A DNA stretch of 64,000 bases from Tepidibacillus_B infernus (GCF_048898065.1 NZ_JBLWFI010000001.1:1240001-1304000); one strand, 5' to 3'; positions 31,842 through 42,428 are shown, counted from the stretch's first letter. Notes: generated by a model from the letters alone, not told the origin. Program-made: numbers and translations.

Positions 31842-34800
31842 TCAATCTTTTTTATAACATAGATTTTTGAATGCACATCGGCTACAATGTTCAAGATTCT
31901 GAGTAAAATCTTCCTGGGCTTGGGATTGGTTGATCTTGTTCATTATTTCTTCTAATTGTTCTTCCCACTCTAATAATCGTGCTTCATCGATTACAATCGA
32001 CTCAATCTGATTGTGTCGAATAAAATATAAATAGCCGTTTGCGGGTTTTAAGTCTAGATTCTTTTGTATTGCAAGGGCATAAGTGAGAATTTGCGGTTCA
32101 TAAATCTCTTTGTCTACGTTTTTATCTGTTTTATAGTCAATGATTGAAAAGGTTCCATCCGAATGTATGTCAAGACGGTCTATGGTTCCAAAGATTTTCC
32201 CATTCCTTAGTGAAAGGATAAAATCATACTCTGTTAAATAGGAATCAGATGGTTGTTGTCTGAAAAACGGGCTTTGCTGGAAATAATCTACAAACTGATG
32301 AACTTCGGTTTGGAAAACTTCCCAATCCGTGTCTACTATATTCTCTACCCTAATCCCTTGCTTAATTAAATTCTTTTGTAAAAGTTTCTGCCAATCACCA
32401 ATTTGATCAGGTTGGTGAGTAAGAGCTTCTAACAGTTGATGAACAATCGTCCCTTTCAAACTTGGTGTTAATTGTTCAGTCTTTAGTGAGTTAGTACCAT
32501 TATTTTCATCAGTATTTTCACCAACCATTTCTACATCTTCTTCATTAAAATCGATCTTTTCTTCATTCAACCAATCCAATGTCGAAAACAATGAAAGACG
32601 ATCCGTAAAATAATAGTATCGTGGGCATTGTTGATAACGTTTAATCGATGATACACTGTACCTTGTATCTTCTGCTGAAACTTGTAATGGTTTGGTGTAA
32701 TTTAAAACTTTTATTTCCCGATTCGTATTTTTCTTACTAGATTTTACAGCTTCAACTTCATCCATTGAATCAGATTCTTGCAATGTTTCTTGATCATCAT
32801 AGTGAATAACTTTTATTCTCCCAACTTCTCCATTTTTCAAAGGATAATGCCAAATCGCTTCCCCTAATGAGATCGTTTCATATTTTAAGACAACATCGAT
32901 CCATTTGCTCCAGGTGTTGGTAGATAAGACCTCACTAACTTCGATTTCTTTTTTCACTTGTTCGACTTTTCCAGATAGAATCAGTTTTTGCTCTGCTCTT
33001 GTTGCGGCAACATAGAATACCCGTACAGATTCATCCCGTTCTAACTCTTTTTCTATTTTAGAAAGGTACAACCAACGAATGGGTTCCTCCCATTCTCCCT
33101 CTAACAACGGCACTTTACACGAAAGCCCCATTTTCGAATTAAAGCGGATTAATGAATCGTCATTGACTGGTTTTCGTGACAAATCTGGAACAAAAACATA
33201 GGGAAACTCTAGCCCTTTTGATTGATGAATGGTCATCAATTTTACAGTGTTTCCTGTCTCCGATTCCACAGCTGCCTCTGTTTCTTCTTGAGATTCCTCG
33301 ATTAAGCGTTCTATCCGTTGTAAAAATTCATAGACAGAGTAAGGGTTATCTCCCGGGAAATGTTCAGCCTGCCTAATCAGTTTTTCCACGTTTGCAACGG
33401 CTTGGACTCCCTGTGGTAAAGCAAACAAAATCGTTTGATAATGTGTCAATTCTAAAATCTTTTTTAATAGTACAGACACTTTCGTTCTTCCTACTTCTTT
33501 TTTAAGTAGAGAAACCCAATGAACAAAATGTTCTACTTTTTCTATTTCTGTTTGCGCTAAGTCGTTTATCGCACTACGCCATTGATTAAATGGTTTGTTC
33601 CATATATCTTTTGTCAGCAAATGATATAGCGTATCATCAGTGATAGCAACCATTGGTGAACGAAGAATCCCGGCTAAAGCAATTTTATTGGTAGGGTCGA
33701 TTAGATATTTTAACACATGTAACAGATCATAGATTTCCTGTTTTTGATAAAACCCACGTCCTCCTACCACATAATAAGGAATATTCTTCTTCAAAAGAGC
33801 TTGTTCATATATTTTCACTTGGGACATGGAACGAAATAATATGGTGATCTCTTTCGGTTCTACTCCTCTAGCAACTAACTGTTCGATTCGTTTAGCAATA
33901 TAGGTGGCTTCTTTTTCCCGTACAGATTGCTCATCATCTGTATCATGATATATAGGAATAAATTCAACCACTTCATCTTCAGCGATTTTTTCCTTCTTCG
34001 CAATCGCTTCTTTATAATAATTTGGCGACGTTTCATCACTGGACATGACTTGTTCAAAGAAAAAGTTTACAAACTGAATAATATCTGGATGAGAGCGAAA
34101 ATTATATTGCAATGGAGCAATTCTTCCTTCCATTGCACTGATTTCCTGTTCCATTTTTTTAAAAACATGGACATCTGCCCCACGGAAACGATAAATCGAT
34201 TGCTTCGGATCACCAACAACGAATAAACGACCTGGTTGGATGGTTTGTTTATCATCCTTTAAAAGCAGTGAGATCAGCCTTTTTTGAACCTGATTATTAT
34301 CTTGAAATTCATCAATCATTAAATAGGAGATTCTTTTTTTCAGTTTTTCTTTTACCTCTTGATTTTCTTCCAACAAACGAATGGCCTGAAATTGTAAATC
34401 ATCAAAATCCAAGCTGTTGCGTTTATTTTTTTCACGTCGAAATGCCTCATCTATTTTTTGTAACAAAGGATAAAAGCCTGTCAAATATTCTTTTTCCCAT
34501 TCATGGTACTCAATCGCTTTTAGCCATTGATTTAACTCTTTGGCCTGATCATTGGCTTTTTTCCTTAAAGCTGAAACCAAACCTTTACCAAACTGACCAC
34601 TGGTGATTTCGATCATCTGGTTGATCGCTTCTTGAAGGCCTTCTCCAACTTCTTGTGCCAAGACGATTTGTTGTTTTACATTTGGCCATTGTTCCCGATA
34701 TTCTTTAAAACGTTTATAATTACTATCACTATTAAACAATCCGTCTCCTGCCTCAATCAGTTGGTCAATTCCAGTGATCCATTGGTAGGGAGAAAAACGG

Positions 34801-35420
34801 AACTGGGCTTCAGTTAATTCTTTAATCTGTGTAAAATCGATCCCCGTGTTTGATATTTGTTCATATACCTTTTGCAATTGTTTAAAAACTCTAGAAAAAC
34901 CAGCTTTAGAAACCCACTGATAAAAAGGAGATATTCCTTTTTCCTTCTCTTCTTTTAGAAATTTTTTAAATTCCCTTTCAATCGTATCAGCAAGAATCCA
35001 CTTAGTATCTGTTGCTTCAAGTACTTGGAATTCCGGATCAACCTTCGCTTCTACAGGAAATTCCCGCAATATCTTAGCACAAAAGGAGTGAATGGTAGAG
35101 ATGGATGCCCGTTCTAACCGTTGAATATTGTTTCGCCAAAGGTTGGCAGCATCTAAATCGCCACTTTCAAAAGCTTGGTCCCTTCTTTCAACCATTCCTT
35201 TTCTAACCCGTTCTTTCATTTCCTTTGCTGCTTTTTCAGTAAAGGTGATAGCCACGATTTGTTCAATTATATTTGGAACGTCTGCATATTTTTCAATAAT
35301 TTTAAGGTATCTTTCTACAAGTACCCTCGTTTTTCCTGAGCCAGCACCTGCAGGAACAATACAATTTAGATGTAACGTATCTACTGCAAATCGTTGTTCA
35401 TCTGTTAAAGGAAAAGCCAC
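31842..35420 (-). CDS. addA: ATP-dependent helicase/nuclease subunit A
   Basis: A 1192-residue UvrD-like helicase fused to a RecB-type nuclease; with AddB it resects double-strand breaks for recombination. Walker A is GAGSGKT (residues 25-31), motif Ia ITFTEKAAKEM, motif II DEFQD, then YRFRGADV, YNFRSHPD and the motif VI region VAATRAEQKL. The C-terminal nuclease motif is IIDYKTDK, followed by CSRCAFKNLC. The GTG start at 35420 shares one base with the addB stop and has GGAGGGAG upstream. Length is typical (~1230). Confidence 0.97.
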   Translation of the reverse strand: MAFPLTDEQRFAVDTLHLNCIVPAGAGSGKTRVLVERYLKIIEKYADVPNIIEQIVAITFTEKAAKEMKERVRKGMVERRDQAFESGDLDAANLWRNNIQRLERASISTIHSFCAKILREFPVEAKVDPEFQVLEATDTKWILADTIEREFKKFLKEEKEKGISPFYQWVSKAGFSRVFKQLQKVYEQISNTGIDFTQIKELTEAQFRFSPYQWITGIDQLIEAGDGLFNSDSNYKRFKEYREQWPNVKQQIVLAQEVGEGLQEAINQMIEITSGQFGKGLVSALRKKANDQAKELNQWLKAIEYHEWEKEYLTGFYPLLQKIDEAFRREKNKRNSLDFDDLQFQAIRLLEENQEVKEKLKKRISYLMIDEFQDNNQVQKRLISLLLKDDKQTIQPGRLFVVGDPKQSIYRFRGADVHVFKKMEQEISAMEGRIAPLQYNFRSHPDIIQFVNFFFEQVMSSDETSPNYYKEAIAKKEKIAEDEVVEFIPIYHDTDDEQSVREKEATYIAKRIEQLVARGVEPKEITILFRSMSQVKIYEQALLKKNIPYYVVGGRGFYQKQEIYDLLHVLKYLIDPTNKIALAGILRSPMVAITDDTLYHLLTKDIWNKPFNQWRSAINDLAQTEIEKVEHFVHWVSLLKKEVGRTKVSVLLKKILELTHYQTILFALPQGVQAVANVEKLIRQAEHFPGDNPYSVYEFLQRIERLIEESQEETEAAVESETGNTVKLMTIHQSKGLEFPYVFVPDLSRKPVNDDSLIRFNSKMGLSCKVPLLEGEWEEPIRWLYLSKIEKELERDESVRVFYVAATRAEQKLILSGKVEQVKKEIEVSEVLSTNTWSKWIDVVLKYETISLGEAIWHYPLKNGEVGRIKVIHYDDQETLQESDSMDEVEAVKSSKKNTNREIKVLNYTKPLQVSAEDTRYSVSSIKRYQQCPRYYYFTDRLSLFSTLDWLNEEKIDFNEEDVEMVGENTDENNGTNSLKTEQLTPSLKGTIVHQLLEALTHQPDQIGDWQKLLQKNLIKQGIRVENIVDTDWEVFQTEVHQFVDYFQQSPFFRQQPSDSYLTEYDFILSLRNGKIFGTIDRLDIHSDGTFSIIDYKTDKNVDKEIYEPQILTYALAIQKNLDLKPANGYLYFIRHNQIESIVIDEARLLEWEEQLEEIMNKINQSQAQEDFTQNLEHCSRCAFKNLCYKKD

Positions 35421-38400
35421 TAGACTCCCTCCTTTAGCCGGATTTTGTTTTTGATGCGTTCTTCATCTTTTCGACAAATATGTTGAAAAGGACAATAGCT
35501 TGGACATTCTGTGCTTGGCAATACAGAAAAATCTCCTTGTTCCATTTCAGTGAGCAATTGTTCGATTCTTATTTTCATTTCTTCTACCCACTGTTGCCAT
35601 TCTTCTTCGTCTATTTTAGAACCAACTCGGTTACTGATTCCTACTTGATCTAAGAAATCATTTTTCCAAATACCACGATTCCGGCTATCCACGATTTCCC
35701 CTTTGTCATTCCTTTTCCCTTGGGTATAAAAGGAAGCTCCAATCGCAAGATCTAATGGAAAATGGAATAGAGATTCCAAAACAAATAAGTAAAGTGGAAG
35801 TTGTAGATGGATTCCTTGTTTAATTTCTTTGTTTTCCGGAGGTTGACCCGTTTTATAATCATAAATTACAAACTGTCCTTCATCATTTACATCAATACGA
35901 TCAATTTTGCCCCTTAATACTAACGTTTTCGTTGCTAATTGAATCTCTGCCTTCTCAGTCGTAGAAAGAGGATCAATTTCCTCTTTTCTTAGCATTTCTT
36001 CATCAATGGGCATGCCAAAGGAAAACTCAAGGTATTGTGGATAAAGAGTAGATCCGCTTTTTTTTCGCCAAGATTGTTCATGACGAACGATCTGTTTTAG
36101 ATCTTGTACAACTTTTTGCCAATCTAAATCACTTAATACGGGATGAATGGTTCGCTCATTCTGGTGTAGAAAGACTTGCCATTCTTCTTCAGCTATTTGT
36201 AGCAACCATTTTTCATATTCCCCCTGTAACTCGGGCTGAAAGATCTCTCCACCATTTTTACGAAAACGGGAAAAAAAGCGTTGTAATACACGATGAATCA
36301 AATCTCCCTTTTCATTTGGGGACATGGATTCCTCTGGTTCTTCCCACTCCGTTAATTTTAAAATATCTTTTGCAAAATAAGCAAAACGACACTGACTTGC
36401 TTGATTTAATTGAGATGTACTCCAAACCTTTTTCGTCATCCATTGCTTCATTTCTTCAACATGTTGTGCTTGTTGTAAATTGCCATCATATGAGGAAAAT
36501 AACAAATCCCGTTCTTTTTCACTGGAAATACCATTTTCTATTTTTCGTATTTTTTCCTCATCTTGTTCTCTAAGCATGTCTTTGATCAGATCATGATTTT
36601 CTTTAAACACTTTATTCCATAATTGCTCTTCATGGGCGCAATCCTGAAAATCTCGTGGAACAAGGTCAGACACATCAAGGGTTTTTGTATCATACGTTTC
36701 CTCTATGATGCATTCTAAGCATTCTTCAATAAAGAAAGAGCGTAACCATTCTTTTCCTTCCTCATTCTTAGAGGAATAGACAAGGTATAGTTGTTCTGTA
36801 GCTGAAGCAATGCTTTGATAAAAATGATACTTTTGTTGATTCTCGTATTCCCTAGAAAGATTTAAATGAATCCCCTGTTTTCTTAACTCATAGCGTTCTT
36901 GGTCAGGCATAAGCCAGTCATTCTTGATCGGTCGTGGGAAATCTCCTTCCACCAACCCAAGAATAAACACGATTTTAAATTGTTGTCCGCGTATTTGGTT
37001 GGGTTGTAAAATTGAAATACCTTGTTTTTTCCCTTGCGTAAAATCATAATCGCTTTTCTCACATGCCAAAATTAAAGATTGGATCCAGTTCCAAAAATCG
37101 ACCTGATTCTCCCCATGTTCTCCTTCCATATATTGATCCATCATCGCAAGCTCCTGTTTCACTTCCTGCCACTTTTCGTAAGCCTTTAGATCACGAAATG
37201 CCGTTTCCTCTGTAGGATTTGAAAAGAAATATTGCTTAATCTGTTCTTTTATTTGTAATGTTTGCTCTAATCGATTGATAAATTGGATATATTCCTGATT
37301 CATCCCCTTTTTGGGTGCAATCTCAGCCAACTTAAAAATTGTTTGCATGACGTCATCATATTTTTTTAATTCGTTTTCTTTTGATTCATATCTCTGTTTA
37401 TAGGAGATGAATCTTTCATTCCAGCTCTTTTGTGTCATGGGATATCCGCATGAGCGAAAGATTTGTGTAAGTTGGTAAGGATCAATCTCTTGATTCCATT
37501 TAAAATAAGGGCTAACCAACATCGACAACCAATCGTTCTTTTGTCCATTCATGGCTTTTAAAAGACTAATGATCGCTTGAACAAAAGGATTTTCTATCAG
37601 TCGTTGTCTTTTGGCAAGACGAATCGGAATCCCAGCTTTCTCCATCACTTCATAGATAACCACTTTATACCGTTCCATTTGTGGCACAATGATCGCCATT
37701 TCATGTAAAGGAATCGCTTGTCCCAAAGCATGAGATTTGATTTCTGCCGCAACCATTTCGACTTCCCGTTTATTACCAGGAACAGCAAGTAAATGAACGG
37801 ATTGATGTGCATCGATTTTTTCAGGAAACGGGGAAAAGATTGCTTTTTTGAGATGGTTGATGGTTGGTGAAACTTTGGATTGCATCTCTTGATTTTCCTC
37901 AGTGTTTCTCTCTTGTTGAAAACCTAAGTTCGTTAGAAAGTCAATCGTATTTAACGTCCATTGGAATAATTCAGGGCGTTGTTCATCAACCGCTAAATGA
38001 ACGATGATATCTAAGCCAAGACCCCCTAATTTATCCAACACCTGCATTTGAATGGGTGAAAAATCATAAAACTGGTCTGTCACCACACCCATGTATTCAT
38101 GTAATGATTCCCCTAATTCTAATTGTCGTAAAAACAAATAATAAGATTCCTCATGGTCAATCAAAGCGTACTTTTGTAATAATTGGTGGTAGGCCTCATA
38201 GATCCATGCTAATTCTTTATTTTTTTGTGAATCTTCTTGCCATAAAGCAATCAGCTGATCAGGGGTGACCCCTGCCCGTTTGATTTCACCGATCCACATC
38301 TCCACTTGATGAAGCCATCCAGTTTTATTCATTGACTCGTAAAAATGAATGATGCCTTTTTCCCTATGTACTTGTTCAACAGCATGTTTGACCAATAACT

Positions 38401-38656
38401 CCTGTTCAGAAGGAGTAAGCATCTTAGAGTGTTCACTATTTAAAGCAATTTGTCGCATCATTTGGTCAAAAGTCATCACTTCAATTCCCTTTTGAACATG
38501 AGGTTGCTTTATATCTAGCAACATCTCTTTTACTTTAGGAATCAACGATCCACTCGGTACCAGATAGATCCATTTTTTAGTAGATGAAAGGGGTTGAATG
38601 GTTTGAAGACCCTTGCCTAAAGGACTAAAATCTTTATGCAACACGATTCGTTTCAT
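35420..38656 (-). CDS. addB: AddB-type exonuclease subunit, divergent N-terminus
   Basis: A 1078-residue partner of AddA. The C-terminal nuclease has QFVIYDYKTGQPP and Fe-S cluster cysteines split between SQCRFAYFAKDI and CPSYCPFQHIC, as in AddB. Unlike the B. subtilis protein, the N-terminus (MKRIVLHKDF... LVPSGSLIPKVKEML) shows no GxSGSGKT Walker A motif, and the protein is about 90 residues shorter. It therefore probably cannot bind ATP, as in some clades. ATG 38656 with GTGAGGAG is preferred over the upstream frame start at 38674. First gene of addBA. Confidence 0.93.
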   Translation of the reverse strand: MKRIVLHKDFSPLGKGLQTIQPLSSTKKWIYLVPSGSLIPKVKEMLLDIKQPHVQKGIEVMTFDQMMRQIALNSEHSKMLTPSEQELLVKHAVEQVHREKGIIHFYESMNKTGWLHQVEMWIGEIKRAGVTPDQLIALWQEDSQKNKELAWIYEAYHQLLQKYALIDHEESYYLFLRQLELGESLHEYMGVVTDQFYDFSPIQMQVLDKLGGLGLDIIVHLAVDEQRPELFQWTLNTIDFLTNLGFQQERNTEENQEMQSKVSPTINHLKKAIFSPFPEKIDAHQSVHLLAVPGNKREVEMVAAEIKSHALGQAIPLHEMAIIVPQMERYKVVIYEVMEKAGIPIRLAKRQRLIENPFVQAIISLLKAMNGQKNDWLSMLVSPYFKWNQEIDPYQLTQIFRSCGYPMTQKSWNERFISYKQRYESKENELKKYDDVMQTIFKLAEIAPKKGMNQEYIQFINRLEQTLQIKEQIKQYFFSNPTEETAFRDLKAYEKWQEVKQELAMMDQYMEGEHGENQVDFWNWIQSLILACEKSDYDFTQGKKQGISILQPNQIRGQQFKIVFILGLVEGDFPRPIKNDWLMPDQERYELRKQGIHLNLSREYENQQKYHFYQSIASATEQLYLVYSSKNEEGKEWLRSFFIEECLECIIEETYDTKTLDVSDLVPRDFQDCAHEEQLWNKVFKENHDLIKDMLREQDEEKIRKIENGISSEKERDLLFSSYDGNLQQAQHVEEMKQWMTKKVWSTSQLNQASQCRFAYFAKDILKLTEWEEPEESMSPNEKGDLIHRVLQRFFSRFRKNGGEIFQPELQGEYEKWLLQIAEEEWQVFLHQNERTIHPVLSDLDWQKVVQDLKQIVRHEQSWRKKSGSTLYPQYLEFSFGMPIDEEMLRKEEIDPLSTTEKAEIQLATKTLVLRGKIDRIDVNDEGQFVIYDYKTGQPPENKEIKQGIHLQLPLYLFVLESLFHFPLDLAIGASFYTQGKRNDKGEIVDSRNRGIWKNDFLDQVGISNRVGSKIDEEEWQQWVEEMKIRIEQLLTEMEQGDFSVLPSTECPSYCPFQHICRKDEERIKNKIRLKEGV

Positions 38657-38789
38657 AAAAAAACTCCTCACCATGTAAGCTCATTATTATCATGCTAACA
38701 CATTTTACGATGGTTGGGGAGTACGATACATTGATTTATCAAAACAAATGTTCTTTTTGGACAAAAAGAAAAAAGGATGGCTCCCCTCG

Positions 38790-39912
38790 TTAAAATCGAT
38801 AATACTTAATAGCCATTCTTCTATTAATGCCATCTTGTCCAAGGAGTTTTCCATCAATTTTAATTTGTGCTGTCCATCCACTTCCAGAATTACTTCCCAG
38901 AAATTTTGTTGCTGCATTTGTATCGGGAGCATACCACTTTATTTCTATTTTGACACCATTAATTGTGTAATTGTATTTATATCCCTCAATAATTGTAGAT
39001 GAAGGTTTGAATTTATTAACAGCGTCCTTTGAAATCATTTTTTTAAGGTCTTCTATATATATCTTTCCATCCTTCAATAATTGCTGAGCCGCAAATTTTG
39101 GGTCATATACTGTTAATGCTCCACCTCTCATCATAGGAGGCTAGCCCTTCAAGTTCTGCTTTAATTCCCATATCTATCCATGCATAGTTATATCTATATT
39201 TCATATTAACTAGTAAAAGTTTGGGAGCAACTCTAAGCTTTTCAGACATACTAGAATTTTCACTTTTAATTATTCTAGTATATTCTTCAATCTTTTCATA
39301 ATCCTTCTTTAATTGATTAATATCATTTGTTAAAACATCATTTGTTATTGTGATATTTATGTCTGAATTGGATGGCATTCCCCCAGAGCTATTATTAAAG
39401 TTATTACTCCTTTGTGCTAGAATTTCCTGCACTGTAGGTGTATGCGTATCATGGTCATTATTCCTAGAACCAGAGCTACCACTACCGCTACTTCCCTCAT
39501 CCTCCTCAGGAAAGGTCACGATCACACTTTGAGTATCGCTATCCCATATAACTGTACCTCCCCAATCTTCAAATGTATCTCTAACTGATGATCCGTCTTC
39601 AAGGTATGTATATCCATCTGATAAGGTTACTTCTCCTTGTTTTTCTCCATTTACAATTAAATCTACCGTTGTCGTATTTGTATTTCCTGTTGAACCATTT
39701 ACACCTCCTGCACCAGCCTCAGCTTGGTGACCAGTTGGATCTATAAAGTTAACTGGATTGTTCATTACATAGCTATATCGGTTTAAGCTAAGTGGTTCAT
39801 CAATCCAGCCAAAGAATGTATCTTCAGTTATAAATCTACCATAGTTAGGACTATACCATCTAGCAGAATAATCCATTAAGCGGGCTTTGGGATTATAGAT
39901 ATGAATTAGCAC
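38790..39912 (-). pseudogene. Orphan Rhs C-terminal toxin module 3, frameshifted
   Basis: A displaced Rhs tip. It begins NPKARLMDYSARWYSPNYGR and RYSYVMNNPVNFIDPTGHQ, the end of an Rhs core. It continues through the same copper-amine-oxidase-like module as the complete Rhs (43670-43900, nearly identical DNA), then a new region to about residue 265, where the frame closes at 39103. The toxin-like remainder continues in another frame (38790-39134) with GYKYNYTINGVKIEIKWYAP and GSNSGSGWTAQIKIDG, which reminds me of polymorphic toxin type-30 domains. A one-step frameshift near 39115-39130 separates them. No immunity gene follows. Confidence 0.8.
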
Positions 39913-39941
39913 TTTATTTCTCCAGAAATAAAGTGCTAATT
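39903..39941 (-). terminator. Hairpin terminator after immunity candidate 39984-40355
   Basis: TTAGCACTTTATTTCT pairs with AGAAATAAAGTGCTAA around a 4-base loop, a near-perfect 15-16-bp stem. It lies exactly where the orphan Rhs module 3 sequence begins. Confidence 0.75.
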
Positions 39942-39983
39942 TTCAAAATAGAACACTAATTAATGAAAATATCATTTAGAATA

Positions 39984-40355
39984 TTAATCAAATACTCCTA
40001 ATTGAATCAAGATAACGAGAACAATCACAACAACAATAGTTAATATAAAAGTACCAAATCCTACATATACCAGTGCTTTTGATTCTGGATTATTTCGTAA
40101 TTTCCAACCTTTAATAAATAATAGAATAAACATAGTAATAATTAATACAAATATCGGAACTACAAATATATTTTCTATTAATGTTTCATGAGAAGGATAT
40201 TTCCCCTCTAAAATAGTACCGATTGAAGCCAAAATCGCACCAATTGAAATAATAATTCCAATCGCTTTCAATAGACGGTCGTTTTTAACTTTAAATATAA
40301 AGAAGTAGAACATAGGTAATGTAATAATTAAAACAAAATACGGGTTATAATTCAC
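39984..40355 (-). CDS. Small four-helix membrane protein, candidate immunity protein
   Basis: A 123-residue membrane protein with four hydrophobic helices, paralogous to 41080-41448 (shared YPSHETLIENI/FPSYETLIEDI and VVPIFV/IVPVFA segments). Its GTG start lies two bases after the stop of the toxin-like orphan module 2, the usual place for a cognate immunity gene. A membrane immunity protein fits the hydrophobic, possibly pore-forming toxin tail. The assignment rests on position and hydrophobicity only. Confidence 0.7.
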   Translation of the reverse strand: MNYNPYFVLIITLPMFYFFIFKVKNDRLLKAIGIIISIGAILASIGTILEGKYPSHETLIENIFVVPIFVLIITMFILLFIKGWKLRNNPESKALVYVGFGTFILTIVVVIVLVILIQLGVFD

Positions 40356-40357
40356 TA

Positions 40358-41075
40358 TTAATCAATCCACCTTTTTTTAAGCCATGAACTTCCATAGCTT
40401 ATAAATGTACCCACCCCAATACTTGCAGCTATTGTAATACCTGCTCCAACCAAAACAGGTGCTGATAATGCGGCAACTGCTGCACCAACTAAGGCACCCG
40501 CTACTATAGATAAACCTGTTGCACCAATATCAACTGTTACAGCTATTGCTTTATCTTTATTAGTATAATTTTTATTCGTTACATCTTTAACTACATCATT
40601 TAATCCAGTAACTAGTGATAGTCCAGCTCCTCCCCACTTTCCAAAGGAGTTTATTTTCTTGGCTACGCCTCTTAAATCATCTGCTTTATTTGCCAGTGTC
40701 GTTAGTTTTCTATATGCTTCTTTACGGCTTGAACTGGTTATAGTAGTATGATAAACCTTTTCGGCAGCATTTTTATAGCCTTTTTCAAGTGCATAAGAAG
40801 CTGTTGATAACGTTGAACCTGGAAGTGAATCAACATGTAACCACTTACGTTCCTTGTTGGGTCAAGGTAGTTAACCGGGTTATTTCCAGGATAAGCATAG
40901 CTGTAAATCCACCATAATTCATTCCACTGTATATAATTTATTTGATAGTTTTTGTAGATAGAATTGGCTACCGATTTTCTCGATAGCCTTAATCTAATTA
41001 ATATATAGTGATGAATTCTTTCTGGATTATATCCTAACCATAATACATTATGAGTTATACCTTTTAATATTGGTA
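40358..41075 (-). pseudogene. Orphan Rhs C-terminal toxin module 2, decayed
   Basis: An Rhs-core scrap (YSYAYPGNNPVNYLDPT) is joined out of frame to a toxin-like tail of ~155 codons. The tail is nearly identical to module 1 through TASYALEKGYKNAAEKVYHT and LTTLANKADDLRGVAKKIN, then diverges into a glycine/alanine/valine-rich hydrophobic segment ending SYGSSWLKKRWID. No start codon serves the tail. Upstream of the Rhs scrap is an open but unrecognised ~60-codon stretch. It is followed at once by the candidate immunity gene 39984-40355. Confidence 0.78.
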
Positions 41076-41079
41076 ACCT

Positions 41080-41448
41080 TCAACCAAATATGCCGAATTG
41101 CGCCAAAATAATAACAACAATTATATATATCACAATTAATATCAAAAATCCAAAAAAGAGTTTTGTATATTTTTTATATTTTGGATCATGTCGTAAATTC
41201 CATGCCCTTTTAATTAGTAAAATAAATATTATTAGTATACCTGCAAAGACCGGAACAATAGATATATCTTCAATTAAGGTTTCGTAAGAAGGAAAATATT
41301 TCGCTAAAAAAAGAGCAATTGATACAACCAATCCACTAATTGAAATAGTTCCTAATAGCATTTTCCAATTCCGATCTTCTCCCTTATGTTTGAATACCAA
41401 ATAAAGTAGATATACTGAAATAATTAATGTAATATACGGATTTCTCAT
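41080..41448 (-). CDS. Small four-helix membrane protein, candidate immunity protein (paralogue)
   Basis: A 122-residue membrane protein with four hydrophobic helices and a short basic loop (RAWNLRHDPKYKKYTK). It is paralogous to 39984-40355, where the equivalent loop is KGWKLRNNPESK. The ATG lies two bases after the stop of orphan module 1. The pairing of similar toxin tails with similar membrane proteins in both modules supports a toxin/immunity relation. Confidence 0.72.
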   Translation of the reverse strand: MRNPYITLIISVYLLYLVFKHKGEDRNWKMLLGTISISGLVVSIALFLAKYFPSYETLIEDISIVPVFAGILIIFILLIKRAWNLRHDPKYKKYTKLFFGFLILIVIYIIVVIILAQFGIFG

Positions 41449-41450
41449 AA

Positions 41451-42398
41451 TTAATCAATCCACCATTTCTTTAAATATGAAGACCCATAGGAAATTATAG
41501 AATTAACTGCTACTCCTGCTACTGCCACAGCTATAACTGGTGCAGACACTGGCATTAAAGCAGCCACTGCAAAGCCTGCAACTACAGAAACCAATGCAGC
41601 ACCAATATCAACAGCCACTGCTTTTGCTTTATCTGTTTTAGTATAATCTTTATTTGTTACATCTTGAAATACTTCATATCCTCCACTAGCTAATGATAAA
41701 GCAGCTCCTCCCCATTTTCCAAAGGAGTTTATTTTCTTGGCTACGCCTCTTAAATCATCTGCTTTATTTGCCAGTGTCGTTAGTTTTCTATATGCTTCTT
41801 TACGGCTTGAACTGGTTATAGTAGTATGATAAACCTTTTCGGCAGCATTTTTATAGCCTTTTTCAAGTGCATAAGAAGCTGTTGATAACGTTGAACCTAG
41901 AAGTGAACCAACAACCGATTTTATAAGACTAGGGTCTTCTACTTTTGCAGTCTTCTCAGTCGAACTAGTTAGGGAAGACGTCGGCATATTTCCTGCTGCA
42001 TTAGCAAAATTGCTGTCTTTTTGCGCTATTCTCTGTTGTAATGTCGGGCCGCTATTATGGTTGCCGCTTGAGCCACTGCTTCCGGAGCTTCCTCCGCCTG
42101 ATCCACCTCAGCTTCCTCCATCATCGTCATCATCATCATTTGAACCACTACCGTTACGAATTGCCTCCGCTTCTTCATGGATTCTGTCTCGCTCTTCTTG
42201 GGTATCTGCTTCATACCACTTGTCTGTTAGATCACGGATTGGTTCCTGATCATCTTCGGATAGATTCTCATCTCCCTCTTGCCAGTGTCCTGTCGGGTCG
42301 ATGAAATTCACCGGGTTGTTGTGGACATAGCTATATCGGTTTAGACTAAGTGGATTCTCTATCCAACCCATAAAGGTGTCCATGGTGTAACCACTCAT
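41451..42398 (-). pseudogene. Orphan Rhs C-terminal toxin module 1 with one in-frame TGA
   Basis: A single continuous frame from an Rhs-core end (GWIENPLSLNRYSYVHNNPV, then NFIDPTGHW) through an acidic and Ser/Gly linker to a hydrophobic toxin-like tail (AKAVAVDIGAALVSVVAGFA, ending SSYLKKWWID). The only interruption is one TGA at 42108-42110 inside the glycine/serine linker; both sides are in the same frame. As sequenced it makes two separate open frames (42108-42398 and 41451-41987). It is a recent nonsense mutation or a readthrough site. Candidate immunity gene 41080-41448 follows. Confidence 0.82.
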
Positions 42399-42428
42399 TT
42401 TCTTTTTAGTGAAATAAGTGGTTACACC
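42380..42428 (-). terminator. Hairpin after the Rhs immunity candidate
   Basis: GGTGTAACCACT and its perfect 12-base inverse AGTGGTTACACC flank a 20-base loop. It lies just downstream of 42483-42800 and overlaps the first codons of orphan module 1, the same arrangement as at 39903. Confidence 0.65.

Noticed and set aside
31710..31870. About 54-codon plus-strand ORF beginning at the 48-bp repeat
   Set aside because: No ribosome site, and its end runs into the 3' end of addA; the repeat itself is reported instead.
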